A DNA stretch of 64,000 nucleotides from Motiliproteus sp965230735 (GCF_965230735.1 NZ_OZ246016.1:62001-126000), one strand, 5' to 3'. Shown: positions 37,809-47,246, counted from the stretch's first letter. The notes: generated from the letters alone by a model not told the origin. Numbers and translations: made by a program.

Positions 37809-39188
37809 TCAATACCAGCCCTCACTACCGATCCAGCTAACCAGCTGCCTGGCCAGTTCAGGATCAAGTTTCAGGGCATCGGCCAGTCGCTGGTCGGCCC
37901 CGTCCAGCGACGGGTTATGCCCTAACTCCCGCATCACCGGCGCCAGCTCCACCCCTCGGTAGTGCCAGATACCCATCGGCTGATCCGGGGTGACCAGCAC
38001 CTCGGCGGTGCGGATCCGATCACGATCGATCACCGGCAAGGTTTCGATCGACCAGCGACCGGGCACCGGTTCGGCATGGGAGGGTTCCCGGTCGGGCCAG
38101 TCGCATCGATCGCGCCAGAACGGCTGATCACTCCAGCGCTGCTCCATCCGATAGAAATCGCGCCCGACCCGGGCAAAGCGATAGAACAGGCCATGGATCC
38201 GTCGTCGATAGAACTCGGCGGCGATGGAATAGGACTTAGGGTGGCGTAACAGCGTGTTCACCACCGCTGGAGCCGCCAGCCCGCTGGACATCGCTTGGAA
38301 GACGCCATTGCCGGACAACGGGTCCGCCGCCATCGCCGCATCGCCGATACAGAGCCAACGCCGACCCATCAACTGCTGCCGCAGTACGCAGCCGCTGGTG
38401 CGGGCCTGCACCCTGTCGGTGGGCTCAGCACCCTCGACAAAGGGGCCTGACTGCTCCAGTTGCAGCAACTGTTGTTGGCAGAACGACGCCAGTTCCGACT
38501 TGGCAGGTAACGGGCAGTAGCGCGGATCGACCGTCAATTGCAGGTAGCGACGCCCATCGGCAGCCATCGCCATCCAGGCCCAGCCGTGTTCGAAACTCTC
38601 CACCGCCGAGCGCAGCTGGCCGGCGGGGCCCTGCCAGTAATGCAACAACGACAGGGTTTCAGGTCCTTTGACCCGCTCTTCGCCGGCCGAGGGAGCGCTA
38701 CGCCCCCGCGCTTCGATCAGAAAATCGGCCCGCACCCGACGATGCTGCGGATGCCCCTGCAGGCTGATGCGCCAGCCATCGCCGTCGGCCACCAGCTGTT
38801 GCGCCCGCGCTTCGACAACGCTTATCTGTCGTTGCCGCAGTTCGTCGAGCAGCAAACGATCGAGCTGTTGCCGATCGACCAGCACCTCCACATTGGCCGC
38901 GCTGGTACTGCCGTTCCAGCTCACCTGTCGCGGCGACGGCGGCGGTAAGGCCTCCACCAACGCCTGCATCCCCTGCTGGCGGAAACTGTCGATCACCCGT
39001 TTGGAGATCCCCTCCAGCGCCGCAAAGGGCCTTGGCTGGGTAATCACCAGTACGCGATAACCCAGGCGCTGCAGGCCGATCGCGGCAATGGTCGCCGCCG
39101 GGCCGCCGCCGACCACGGCGATCTCGGTATTCAACGTTGAGGGTGATGGGATGTTGACGGACGAGGCTGTCGGGTTCTGGTTTTCCAT
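37809..39188 (-). CDS. qhpG: QHNDH maturation flavin monooxygenase (QhpG)
   Basis: 459-residue FAD-dependent monooxygenase of the tryptophan-halogenase/PHBH group: GGGPAATIAAIGLQRLG nucleotide-binding loop at about residues 27-43 and a CIGDAAMAADPLSGNGVFQAM second FAD motif. In Paracoccus, QhpG hydroxylates the tryptophan of the cross-linked QhpC to build the CTQ cofactor. Here it lies 322 bp upstream of qhpA on the same strand. The first 22 residues before EIAVVGGG are not family sequence, so translation may start later; no good alternative start was found. Confidence 0.9.
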   Translation of the reverse strand: MENQNPTASSVNIPSPSTLNTEIAVVGGGPAATIAAIGLQRLGYRVLVITQPRPFAALEGISKRVIDSFRQQGMQALVEALPPPSPRQVSWNGSTSAANVEVLVDRQQLDRLLLDELRQRQISVVEARAQQLVADGDGWRISLQGHPQHRRVRADFLIEARGRSAPSAGEERVKGPETLSLLHYWQGPAGQLRSAVESFEHGWAWMAMAADGRRYLQLTVDPRYCPLPAKSELASFCQQQLLQLEQSGPFVEGAEPTDRVQARTSGCVLRQQLMGRRWLCIGDAAMAADPLSGNGVFQAMSSGLAAPAVVNTLLRHPKSYSIAAEFYRRRIHGLFYRFARVGRDFYRMEQRWSDQPFWRDRCDWPDREPSHAEPVPGRWSIETLPVIDRDRIRTAEVLVTPDQPMGIWHYRGVELAPVMRELGHNPSLDGADQRLADALKLDPELARQLVSWIGSEGWY

Positions 39189-39199
39189 ACCCGGAACAC

Positions 39200-39215
39200 T
39201 GCAAGGAACGGACCA
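39200..39215 (-). promoter_or_regulatory. Possible sigma-54 promoter of qhpG
   Basis: On the minus strand TGGTCCGTTCCTTGCA has the invariant GG and GC with correct spacing and a perfect -12 block, but two mismatches in the -24 block. It lies only 12 bp from the annotated start, implying a nearly leaderless message or a later start. An interrupted dyad CTGTCTcAAAC / GTTTaAGACAG (39256-39293) lies at about -68 to -105. Confidence 0.4.
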
Positions 39216-39308
39216 GCGTCTAAGCCCCGGAAAACAGTGTCGACGGCCAATCCAGCTGTCTCAAACCGTTACAATCGATTCAGTTTAAGACAGTATCGGC
39301 AGACCGAA

Positions 39309-40202
39309 TCAGTCCAGATTCGGCTGCAGCTGCTCCAGAATCCAGTCCCGGAATGCCTTACCGGCATAACTCAGCGTCCGGTCCTGTGGGTAAACCAGGT
39401 AAAAGGCGCTATGGGTATCCATGCCGATGTCGAACGGCACCACCAGATCACCCCGGGCCAGCTCCTTGTCGACCAGCTGCCGATCCGCCAGCGCGATCCC
39501 CAGGCCCTCCATCGCCGCCCCGGTGGCCAGCGAGGTGCTGGAGAAGCGCAGATCCTTACCGAAATCATTGAAATCGATGCCGATCGCCTTCAGCCACATC
39601 CGCCACTCCTCCATCCGGGTGGCCACATGGATCAGGGTGTGATCGCGCATATCCTCGGGTTTTTTCAGCGGCTTACCACGCTTGAGCAGATCGGGACTGC
39701 AGACCGGCACCACCGACATCCCCATCAGCAGGTGAGCCTCGACATCCTTCCATTCCCCGCGGCCGTAGCGTACCGACATATCGATATCGGTCTGGTGGAA
39801 GTCCAGATCGGCGTTGGAGGCGCTCATCCGCAGCTCCACATCCGGGTACTGGTCCTGGAAATCGGATAGCCGTGGCATCAGCCAACGGGTCAGAAACGCC
39901 GGTGCCACACTCAGCGTCACCGCACCGGAGTTGGGGTTGCTCATCAGGCGGCGGGTGGCGCTGTCGATCTGATCCAGCGCCTGCTGAATCGTCGGCAGGT
40001 ACTTTTCCCCAGCAGCGGTCAGCTCCACCTTACGGCGATTGCGGTGAAACAGCGGCAACTCCAGGTACTGCTCCAGGGTTTTGATCTGGTGACTGATCGC
40101 CGAAGGTGTGACGTACAGTTCATCCGCTGCGGAGTTGAAACTCAGGTGACGCGCGGCGGCTTCGAAGGCACGCAAAGCGTTCAAGGGCGGTAGGCGTCGG
40201 AT
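39309..40202 (-). CDS. GcvA-like LysR regulator with apparent ATC start
   Basis: About 297 residues; LysR helix-turn-helix (LRAFEAAARHLSFNSAADELYVTPSAISHQIKTL region) and a GcvA-type effector domain. Homologues begin MRRLPPLNALRAFEAA; here the same residues RRLPPLNAL are present in frame, but the expected ATG is ATC at 40202-40200, preceded by GGGAG at 7 bp. The nearest conventional start is TTG at 40184, which lacks a ribosome site and would remove the conserved N-terminal residues. The likely target is unknown; it lies upstream of qhpG on the same strand. Confidence 0.82.
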   Translation of the reverse strand: MRRLPPLNALRAFEAAARHLSFNSAADELYVTPSAISHQIKTLEQYLELPLFHRNRRKVELTAAGEKYLPTIQQALDQIDSATRRLMSNPNSGAVTLSVAPAFLTRWLMPRLSDFQDQYPDVELRMSASNADLDFHQTDIDMSVRYGRGEWKDVEAHLLMGMSVVPVCSPDLLKRGKPLKKPEDMRDHTLIHVATRMEEWRMWLKAIGIDFNDFGKDLRFSSTSLATGAAMEGLGIALADRQLVDKELARGDLVVPFDIGMDTHSAFYLVYPQDRTLSYAGKAFRDWILEQLQPNLD

Positions 40203-40395
40203 AGCGGTTCTCCCGGAGCAAGATCGGCAAAGCCCTATGATCCGGTATTCGCCTTAAATTGACCAGTCTCAAGCACATCGCCCGTGTCGGGCAAATAGAA
40301 TAATCTCAAGCTTTGGTGCACAATGATCAGCTTATACAGCCGATTCGGCTGCACCCTACAATCTGAACGACCACTGAGCGCAAGGTTGCTCGCCC

Positions 40396-41640
40396 ATGGA
40401 TAATCAAAGTAGTAATCCACAGGCCCCGGTTGACCCGCCCGACGCTATCGATCGCCGGGCTTCAGCCAGTAGCTATTCCGAGCTGCAGGCCACTAACGAC
40501 CCTGCCTACCCGACCAAAAAACAGGCTTTCATTCAACGCCTCAAGCAGGCCTACCTGTTTGACCTGTTGCGGGCACGACCGCATTCGAAACACTTTCGCC
40601 ACACCCGTGCCCAATACATCAACGGTCGAATTCGACCGATCGCGTTTTTGCTGGCCCTGCTGATCCCGGCCTGGATCGCCGTCGATGCGCTGTTTCTTTC
40701 CGGTCAGGAACTGAAAACCATCGCGGTATTGCGAACCACCAGCGGTGCGCTGTTCCTGTTGTTGTGCCTGTGGAGCAGCGCCAATCACAGCCTGCTGGTG
40801 GCCCGCCTGAAGCTGACCCTGCTGGTGGTGATCCCTTCCGGGTTTCACACCGCGGCGCAGTTTGTGCTGCTCGGTAACGGCCATGACAGCCTGCCGGCGG
40901 GCTATCATTTCTTCCCGTTTATGATTATCGGGTTGGGCGGTATTTTCCCGCTGACGATCTTCGAAGGGGCCCTGCTGGCCGGTTTCGTGGTCGGACTCTA
41001 TATTCTCAACCACCTGATCCTGGGTGACCTGTTCAGCTATGCCAGCCTTAACGATATCTGGCTGCTGACCCTGCTGGCGGTTATCTCCGGCTGGGCCGCA
41101 CTGACCCAGTTGAGCATGATGATGCGGCTTTACCGACAGGCTCACCGGGATTCGCTGACCGGGCTGGCCAACCGCGGCTCCATCGTCGGTTTCCTGAACC
41201 GGGAGTCCCAGAGCGCCATCGAGCAGGACAGTCCGCTGAGCGTGATCCTGATGGATCTGGACAAGTTCAAACGGATCAACGACACCTATGGCCACGCCGT
41301 GGGCGACGAGGTCCTGATCAACTTCTCGCAACTGCTGATCAAGACCTCCCGGGCGGAAGACTTTGTCGGTCGTTACGGCGGCGAAGAATTCCTGATGGTA
41401 CTCAGCGGCACCGATGCCGATACCGCGATGAAGGTCGCCCATCGGCTGCGTAACGCCTGTCATCAGCAGCATGTCCAGTTGCTCAACGGTGAGCAGCTCA
41501 ACTACAGCACCAGCGCCGGCGTTGCCGCCCTGAAGCCTGGTGAGACGGTCGAGCAGATGATGAAACGGGTCGATGACGCCCTCTATCAGGCCAAGGGCTC
41601 CGGTCGAAACTGTATCGTGCTGGCCGACGACGATGACTGA
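40396..41640 (+). CDS. Membrane-bound diguanylate cyclase
   Basis: 414 residues: cytoplasmic N terminus, about five or six transmembrane helices (about 75-235), then a GGDEF domain (about 245-410) with an intact active motif GRYGGEEF (about 325-332). It synthesises c-di-GMP. The N-terminal membrane sensor region is not a named domain that I recognise. The last bases overlap the mnmC start by 8 bp (ATGACTGA). Confidence 0.9.
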   Translation: MDNQSSNPQAPVDPPDAIDRRASASSYSELQATNDPAYPTKKQAFIQRLKQAYLFDLLRARPHSKHFRHTRAQYINGRIRPIAFLLALLIPAWIAVDALFLSGQELKTIAVLRTTSGALFLLLCLWSSANHSLLVARLKLTLLVVIPSGFHTAAQFVLLGNGHDSLPAGYHFFPFMIIGLGGIFPLTIFEGALLAGFVVGLYILNHLILGDLFSYASLNDIWLLTLLAVISGWAALTQLSMMMRLYRQAHRDSLTGLANRGSIVGFLNRESQSAIEQDSPLSVILMDLDKFKRINDTYGHAVGDEVLINFSQLLIKTSRAEDFVGRYGGEEFLMVLSGTDADTAMKVAHRLRNACHQQHVQLLNGEQLNYSTSAGVAALKPGETVEQMMKRVDDALYQAKGSGRNCIVLADDDD

Positions 41641-43684
41641 CCGGCACAGCGGCAATCCCGCCACCGGTCAGGCAGAAACCGCCCGGCTGCAGTGGGATCA
41701 GCAGGGGCAGCCGCTGGCGCAGGCGTTCGACGATGTTTACTTCTCCCGTGCCAGCGGACTGGAGGAGAGTCGCTATGTGTTTCTGGAGCATAACGACCTA
41801 CCCCAGCGCTTCGGACAACTCGATCCCGAGGCGAATTTTACCGTCGCCGAAACCGGTTTCGGCACCGGCCTGAATTTCCTCAGTTGCTGGCATAGCTGGC
41901 GCCGATCGGCGCCGGCCACCGCCCGATTACACTTTATTTCGGTCGAGCGACACCCCCTGAATCCGGACGACATGCAGCGGGCGCTGGCACTATGGCCGGA
42001 GCTGGACAGCCTGTCCCAATCATTGATCAAACAATACCCGCCGGCCTGTAACGGCTACCACCGCCTCAGTCTCGACCAGGGACGGGTTCAGCTCACCCTG
42101 CTCTACGGTGAAGCCACCGACGCCTTCAGCCGCCTGGATGCCGAGGTCGATGCTTGGTTTCTGGATGGTTTCGCCCCGGCCAAGAATCCGCAGATGTGGA
42201 GCGACGAGCTGTTCGACCAGCTCGCCCGTCTGAGCCGCAGCGGCACCAGCTTCAGCACCTTTACCGCAGCCGGTATCGTGCGCCGGGGACTCCAGCGGGT
42301 TGGATTCCAGCTCGAAAAGATCAAGGGCTTCGGCCACAAGCGAGAGATGATCCGGGGGCGCTTTGAGCCTCAACCACAGGACCCGCAGGACAGCGAGCAA
42401 GCCCCGTCACAAAGGCCTCGGGCCCGTCGCCCACGTCCCTGGTTTGATCGCCCGACGCCGGCCTCGATCCGACCTCAGCGGGTGTTGGTGATCGGTGCCG
42501 GTATTGCCGGTGCCGCCACCGCTTTTGCACTGGCCGAGCGCGGTTGCCGGGTCAGCCTCTACGAGCGAGGCCCGGCCCCGGGGTGCGGTGCATCGGGCAA
42601 CCCCCAAGGGGTGCTTTACGCCAAGCTGCCGGCGCAACCGACCCACCACAGCCGTATCCACCTCAGTGGCTACCTGCATAGTCTGCGCCTGCTACATCGG
42701 CTGGCCCAGAGCGGTGAGGATTGGGCGCCCTGCGGTGTGATCCAGCTGGCGCTGAACGACAAGGAACAGACCAAGCAGCAGGCCTTGCTGCAGGGTGCTC
42801 ACTACCCGGAAAAGCTGGTAACCGGTCTGAATCAAGCCCAAGCCGGCGACTGGGCCGGGGTTCCACTGGCGGCGGGCGGACTGCTGTTTCCGAACGCCGG
42901 CTGGGTCAGCCCAGCCCGCCTTTGTGCCCGGTTACTGCAACACCCCAATATCGACTGCCACTTTAACCAACCGATCGAGCAGCTCCGCTTCGATGAACCG
43001 CGGCGCTGCTGGCAGCTACTTGGCCAAGAGCAGCAGTTGCTGGATCAGGGCCCGCAACTGGTGGTCTGCACCGCCCATGAGGCCAAGTTATTCGCACCGC
43101 TATCAGAGCTACCGCTGAAGCCGATCCGCGGCCAAACCACCTCGCTGCCTCAGGTTGAAGGACAGCCCGCTCTGAAGAGCGTGGTCTGCGCCAACGGTTA
43201 TGTCTCCCCGCCGAAAGATGGCCGCTACTGCTTCGGGGCCAGTTTCGATCTGCACGACCAGAGCCCCGAACTGCGATCCCGGGATCATCAGCTGAATCTG
43301 GCCCATGTCACAGAGATCAGCCCACCGTTAGGCCGACAGCTGGAGCCTCAACTGACGCAAGCCGAAGGACGGGTCGGATTTCGCTGTGCGGCGCCGGACT
43401 ACCTGCCAATCGTCGGCGCCGTTCCCGATCGTGAAGCTTACCTGCACAACTACCGCCAACTCGGTCGCGATGCCAAAGCCGAGATCGACACCCCACCGGT
43501 GCATCTGCCCGGACTGTTCGTCAACCTGGCCCACGGTTCCAAAGGCATGATCACCGCCCCCCTGGCCGGCTCTCTGCTGGCCGATCTGATCCTCGATCAA
43601 CCCCTGGGACTGGAGCGCGAACTGCTCGAAGCGCTGAATCCGGCCCGTTTCCTGATAAAGAAAGTAATAAAAGGGGCGATATAA
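41633..43684 (+). CDS. mnmC: Bifunctional tRNA 5-methylaminomethyl-2-thiouridine enzyme MnmC
   Basis: 683 residues. The N-terminal SAM-dependent methyltransferase (about 1-245; FGTGLNFL motif, WFLDGFAPAKNPQMW) methylates nm5s2U34 of tRNA; the C-terminal FAD-dependent oxidoreductase (about 280-670; VIGAGIAGAATAFALAERG) removes carboxymethyl from cmnm5s2U34. It is full length compared with E. coli (668). I chose ATG 41633, because it fits the family N terminus and the overlap with the upstream stop codon; the frame is open further upstream inside the cyclase gene. Confidence 0.95.
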   Translation: MTDRHSGNPATGQAETARLQWDQQGQPLAQAFDDVYFSRASGLEESRYVFLEHNDLPQRFGQLDPEANFTVAETGFGTGLNFLSCWHSWRRSAPATARLHFISVERHPLNPDDMQRALALWPELDSLSQSLIKQYPPACNGYHRLSLDQGRVQLTLLYGEATDAFSRLDAEVDAWFLDGFAPAKNPQMWSDELFDQLARLSRSGTSFSTFTAAGIVRRGLQRVGFQLEKIKGFGHKREMIRGRFEPQPQDPQDSEQAPSQRPRARRPRPWFDRPTPASIRPQRVLVIGAGIAGAATAFALAERGCRVSLYERGPAPGCGASGNPQGVLYAKLPAQPTHHSRIHLSGYLHSLRLLHRLAQSGEDWAPCGVIQLALNDKEQTKQQALLQGAHYPEKLVTGLNQAQAGDWAGVPLAAGGLLFPNAGWVSPARLCARLLQHPNIDCHFNQPIEQLRFDEPRRCWQLLGQEQQLLDQGPQLVVCTAHEAKLFAPLSELPLKPIRGQTTSLPQVEGQPALKSVVCANGYVSPPKDGRYCFGASFDLHDQSPELRSRDHQLNLAHVTEISPPLGRQLEPQLTQAEGRVGFRCAAPDYLPIVGAVPDREAYLHNYRQLGRDAKAEIDTPPVHLPGLFVNLAHGSKGMITAPLAGSLLADLILDQPLGLERELLEALNPARFLIKKVIKGAI

Positions 43685-43730
43685 GGTCTAAGGGCTTAAC
43701 TACACTTCGTTATGCAGAGGTGAAAAATCA

Positions 43731-44420
43731 ATGGCGTTGGTGGTCTACGATCAAGGTGTACGGATTCAGACTCCGGTTTCGTCTTTGCTCCCTCCCCGGG
43801 GAGTCGAAGCCACCACCGAGTCGGCCCGCTCACGCGAGCTTCCCTCCTCCGGTGATCAGGCACTGCCGCCCAAAACCCAGACACCACTGCAAACCCCGAC
43901 CGGCCAGGCCAACATCAGCCTGGAACAGCGCCTGAACTCCAGTCGTGCCCAGCAGGCCTACCAACAGACCCAGCGGCTGAACCGTCGTGCCAGCGACCAC
44001 CAGAAACCGACCCAGGTCTCCCAGATCATGACCTCGCCGGTATTCACCATCCCGGTGGGCGCCACCGTACAGCAGGCCTATCAGCAATTTCAGTCCCACA
44101 ATGTCCACCACCTGGCGGTGGTCGATGCCCGGGGAGCCTGCCACGGTGTCGTTTCTGAATACGTCCTGCTTCGTCGTACCAGCCTGTTGAACCCGATCGG
44201 CCCGATCACTGACGGACTCACCATCGATGGCACCTACCCGGCCCAACTGATCGCCGCCACACCGGATACCCCGATCAGTCAGGTGGCGATCACCTTCCTG
44301 AAAAGCCGACTCAGCTCGATGCCGGTGATCAACAACAATGGTGCCTTGCTCGGTATCGTCACTCATACCGATCTGGTCCATATGGTGGCCAACGAAGCCG
44401 CCCGCGAACGCTGGATCTGA
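43731..44420 (+). CDS. CBS-domain protein
   Basis: 229 residues: a low-complexity Gln/Pro/Arg-rich N terminus (about 1-95) followed by a pair of CBS domains (about 100-160 and 165-229; SQIMTSPVFTIPVGATVQQAYQQF and SSMPVINNNGALLGIVTHTDLV). It probably senses adenine nucleotides. Preceded by GAGGTGAAA. No enzymatic domain is present; the partner is unknown. Confidence 0.85.
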   Translation: MALVVYDQGVRIQTPVSSLLPPRGVEATTESARSRELPSSGDQALPPKTQTPLQTPTGQANISLEQRLNSSRAQQAYQQTQRLNRRASDHQKPTQVSQIMTSPVFTIPVGATVQQAYQQFQSHNVHHLAVVDARGACHGVVSEYVLLRRTSLLNPIGPITDGLTIDGTYPAQLIAATPDTPISQVAITFLKSRLSSMPVINNNGALLGIVTHTDLVHMVANEAARERWI

Positions 44421-44445
44421 GCCGTTGGTTTTTACCGCGCAGCAA

Positions 44446-44466
44446 AAAGGCCCCTGAGGGGCCTTT
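44446..44466. terminator. Bidirectional terminator between convergent genes
   Basis: 9-bp stem AAAGGCCCC / GGGGCCTTT with a TGA loop. The minus strand has five T residues at the 3' end of the stem, so it chiefly serves the DUF4126 gene. Confidence 0.85.
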
Positions 44467-44490
44467 GAAAAGGTTGTTGGGCGGCAGGGC

Positions 44491-45201
44491 CTAGTCTTCA
44501 GGCCGCTTGTCCCCCAGACCAGGGCGCGAACCGGTACCCACCGACCCACGGCCGGCCGCCGCCGCGGCCGTGGCTTCGATCGAATCCGACTCGTTATCGA
44601 CGCCGAACAGTCTTAACAGGAAGCGGAACACCCGACGGATACCTCGCCAGATCTTCGGCAACAGCCACACCAGCAGCACGATAAACAGCAGCAGCAACCC
44701 CATAAACCAGTAGGGGTGGTTCAGTGCCGCCCAGACACCGCCGATCACGGCCACGTCTTCACCCACCGAGGCGCCCCAGTTGCTGAATGGCTCCGGCGAG
44801 GTGTTGATCATCACCCGCCCACCGGCCTTCAGGGCATGACTGCCGGCCGCCAAGCCACCGCCGACCAGCGCCGCCGCGACCTCCACCGGTATTGCCACCT
44901 CGCCCACAGCCGCTGCCGCCAGCGCCGCGCCGGCCGGAATCCGCACGAAGGTATGGATGGTGTCCCAGCCGGTATCGACCCCGGGCACCTTGTCGGCGAA
45001 GAACTCCACCGCATACATCAGTCCGGCCGCCATCAACACCAACGGATCACCGACCACCTGCAGCTCGGGCGGCAGGTCGATATGGCCCATGTTGGACAGC
45101 ACCCCCAGCGTCAGCAGGGTGGCGTACAGGTTGATGCCACTGGCCCAGCCAACCCCCATAGTCAGCGCCAACGTTGCGATAATCTGGTCAAGATGTTCCA
45201 T
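44491..45201 (-). CDS. DUF4126 membrane protein
   Basis: 236 residues with several hydrophobic segments, the family opening (LALTMGVGWASGINLYATLLTLGVL) and the central DTIHTFVRIPAGAALAA segment. The function of DUF4126 is unknown; it is a common inner-membrane protein. The C-terminal tail (FLLRLFGVDNESDSIEATAAAAAGRG) is charged and Ala/Gly-rich. Confidence 0.87.
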   Translation of the reverse strand: MEHLDQIIATLALTMGVGWASGINLYATLLTLGVLSNMGHIDLPPELQVVGDPLVLMAAGLMYAVEFFADKVPGVDTGWDTIHTFVRIPAGAALAAAAVGEVAIPVEVAAALVGGGLAAGSHALKAGGRVMINTSPEPFSNWGASVGEDVAVIGGVWAALNHPYWFMGLLLLFIVLLVWLLPKIWRGIRRVFRFLLRLFGVDNESDSIEATAAAAAGRGSVGTGSRPGLGDKRPED

Positions 45202-45328
45202 AGCTACCTCTCTTGGAAACCTAAAGTAGAGTATAAGCTGAGCAGATGAACATCGGATTAACTCACACGCGCCCTAGTTTTCCTTACTCTGAGCATGAGC
45301 AGATGATACGGTTTTACCAATACATAAA

Positions 45329-45703
45329 TTAGGTTACAGGGGCAGGAAGCACTCCTGTTTCAACCAAAGCAACAAATTGCTCTTCATTCAAAGACTGAAC
45401 ACCCTGGCTTTCCGCCTTCTCAATCTTCTTAGGCCCAGCACTGTCACCACAAACAAGATAATCAAGCTTCTTCGTTACCGAACCTACTACCTTAAATTTG
45501 TTCTCGCCCGCCAATAACGTGAGCGCTTCTCTTTTAGAAGCTCCAAAGCCCGTGAAACAAACTTGCAAACGAGAATCTTTAGACCTCTTTACTCGATCAG
45601 AGTAAATCAGCCTCCACGCCTCAGCGTCACTTAATAGACCAATCTCTTCTTCACTTAAGTCTGTTTTCGACCTCAAAATTGATGTCGGCTTTGCACTAGC
45701 CAT
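45329..45703 (-). CDS. Stand-alone BRCT-domain protein
   Basis: 124 residues with one BRCT domain (about 45-120; CFTGFGASKREALTLL, VTKKLDYLVCGDSAGPKKIEKAE). The Gly-x-Gly and the KxDYLV core are like the ligase BRCT. A strong AAGGAGG precedes the ATG. It follows yheU on the same strand and has the lower GC of the ligA flank rather than of the chromosome to its left, suggesting it arrived with the island. Its function is unknown; DNA-repair-associated binding is a guess from the domain. Confidence 0.82.
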   Translation of the reverse strand: MASAKPTSILRSKTDLSEEEIGLLSDAEAWRLIYSDRVKRSKDSRLQVCFTGFGASKREALTLLAGENKFKVVGSVTKKLDYLVCGDSAGPKKIEKAESQGVQSLNEEQFVALVETGVLPAPVT

Positions 45704-45735
45704 AATTCCTCCTTGAATGACTCCCTTATCGACGA

Positions 45736-45969
45736 CTAACTTTGACTTTCAAATTCATCAAACTGTTTCTTTGTCATAAGGGTGCAAGTCTGTAAGTAGC
45801 TATCGAAACAGATGACCACTTTCCCTTGCTTCAACTGCTCACGCACATGATCTACTTTATCAACCAATGAATAGTCACCCTCACCATAATCGGTGCCTTC
45901 GCGAGTAACAAATTCTTCTATCAGCCCCTGTAATGCTTCGGCGCTAAGCTGGTCATGAGGAATTCGCAT
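45736..45969 (-). CDS. yheU: YheU family protein
   Basis: 77 residues matching the YheU/UPF0270 family (RIPHDQLSAEALQGLIEEFVTREGTDYGE). The start codon overlaps the ligA stop (TGATG), a tight coupling. The function of YheU is unknown. It is part of the original ligA transcription unit and lies outside the inserted element. Confidence 0.88.
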   Translation of the reverse strand: MRIPHDQLSAEALQGLIEEFVTREGTDYGEGDYSLVDKVDHVREQLKQGKVVICFDSYLQTCTLMTKKQFDEFESQS

Positions 45970-47126
45970 CAAGACTCCAACGACAGCAGTTCAAGCAGAT
46001 TCTCTTCATCCAGCACCTCGATTCCGAGTGCCTCAGCTTTTGCCAACTTAGATCCAGCCTTTTCACCGGCGATCAGCGCATCGGTTTTGCCGGTCGGGGC
46101 ACCAGTAGTGACCTTCGCACCCAGAGCCTCCAATCGAGCTTTGGCTTCGGGTCGAGCCATGGCTGAAAACTTGCCAGTGATGGCATAGCTTTTCCCCCCC
46201 AATGGAAAAGCATCTTCCTTTACCCGCGGCCGCTGGCTCCAATGCAAGCCTGCATAAAGCAAGTCCTGCTCTTGCTCCAATGCCTCAGCACAAGCTGTCA
46301 CATCCACAGTCAAGGCAATTAGTGCAGTTTTAGCCGCTTTGGGAATAGCACACTCATTAATCCGATTAGCATCGGCCCCTATTAACTGAGCTAAATCATC
46401 AAAATTCTCAGCTAGTTTCTCAGCACTAACCCGGCCCAATTTAGGAATATTTAGTCTCTCAATAAAGGAAGCAAAGCCGACACTACCCCGCAGTCGAGCA
46501 GAAACCTCACAAGCAGGAGGCAACTCCAAGTGCTGCTTCAGCTCTGCAAGGACTTCTTGGTTATGGCTATCTTGGAAAAAATGGCGTATCTCATTTGCCA
46601 CTTCAAAACCAATATCCGGCAGCCAGCTCAGCAATTTGACTGATGCTCTTTCAACTTTCTCAAGCGAGCCTAGTTCGGCCAGGGTTTTTGAAGTTTCCTC
46701 TCCTACATCTGGGATACCTAATGCGAAAAGGAATTTGGCTAATGAGGGTGCATTTGAGCTTTGAATCGAATGGTGAAGCTTCTTCGCTGAAATTTCAGCA
46801 AAGCCATCCAAAGTTTCTAACTGTACAGCTGTAAGCTTGTAAAGATCAGCCGCTGAGCGAACCAGGTTTCGTGAAACTAGTTGCTCGACATGTTTATCAC
46901 CTAATCCTTCAATATCGATAGCCTTCCGGGAGCCAAAATGGATGATTGACTGGACTCTTTGCGCTTCGCAGGACAAACGGCCTATGCACTGATAGGCGAC
47001 CCCTTCGCGAGTAGCCGTCTGAACCCGCTCGACATCAGAGCCACACACCGGACAGTGCATCGGGAGAGTAATGACTTCCGCATCTTGCGGTCGTTTTTCC
47101 GGTACTGTCTTCACAACTTGTGGAAT
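45969..47126 (-). pseudogene. ligA: Host ligA, 3' part: zinc finger, HhH and BRCT domains
   Basis: Encodes the last 385 residues of the host NAD-dependent DNA ligase, from the Ile-Pro-Gln-Val codons of the OB domain (47126) to the stop: four-Cys zinc finger (CPVC...C...C), helix-hairpin-helix region and BRCT domain. With the 392-residue 5' part (61656-62831), the intact protein would be 777 residues, a normal length for this group. The inserted element separates the two by about 14.5 kb. A GTG at 47114 could initiate a short protein of 381 residues, but without the adenylation domain it cannot be a ligase. The reading frame has no stops or shifts, so the split looks recent. Confidence 0.92.
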
Positions 47127-47136
47127 GACTTCAAAG

Positions 47137-47145
47137 TGTCACCTT
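47137..47145 (+). repeat. Left terminal inverted repeat of island
   Basis: TGTCACCTT; its reverse complement lies at 61645-61653. Nine bases match exactly, and GTGTCACCTT extends to ten when the preceding G is included (present at both ends). Confidence 0.75.
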
Positions 47146-47226
47146 CAAAATAATCTTTCAATTACTCAAGATCATACAATACGTTGATTCCACCCTTGTT
47201 ACAACATATCATCACTCTAGTTGAAA

Positions 47227-47239
47227 GTTTCAAATAGGG
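47227..47239 (+). repeat. Left subterminal repeat
   Basis: GTTTCAAATAGGG, exactly repeated in inverted orientation at 61622-61634. It lies 82 bp inside the left end, just before the first recombinase gene, and overlaps its ribosome-binding site. Confidence 0.7.
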
Positions 47240-47246
47240 GATTTTT

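Noticed and set aside
47112..47160. Outward promoter in the island's left end driving the ligA 3' fragment
   Set aside because: A TATGAT-like box is present on the minus strand, but no adequately spaced -35 could be found, so I do not claim expression of the fragment.
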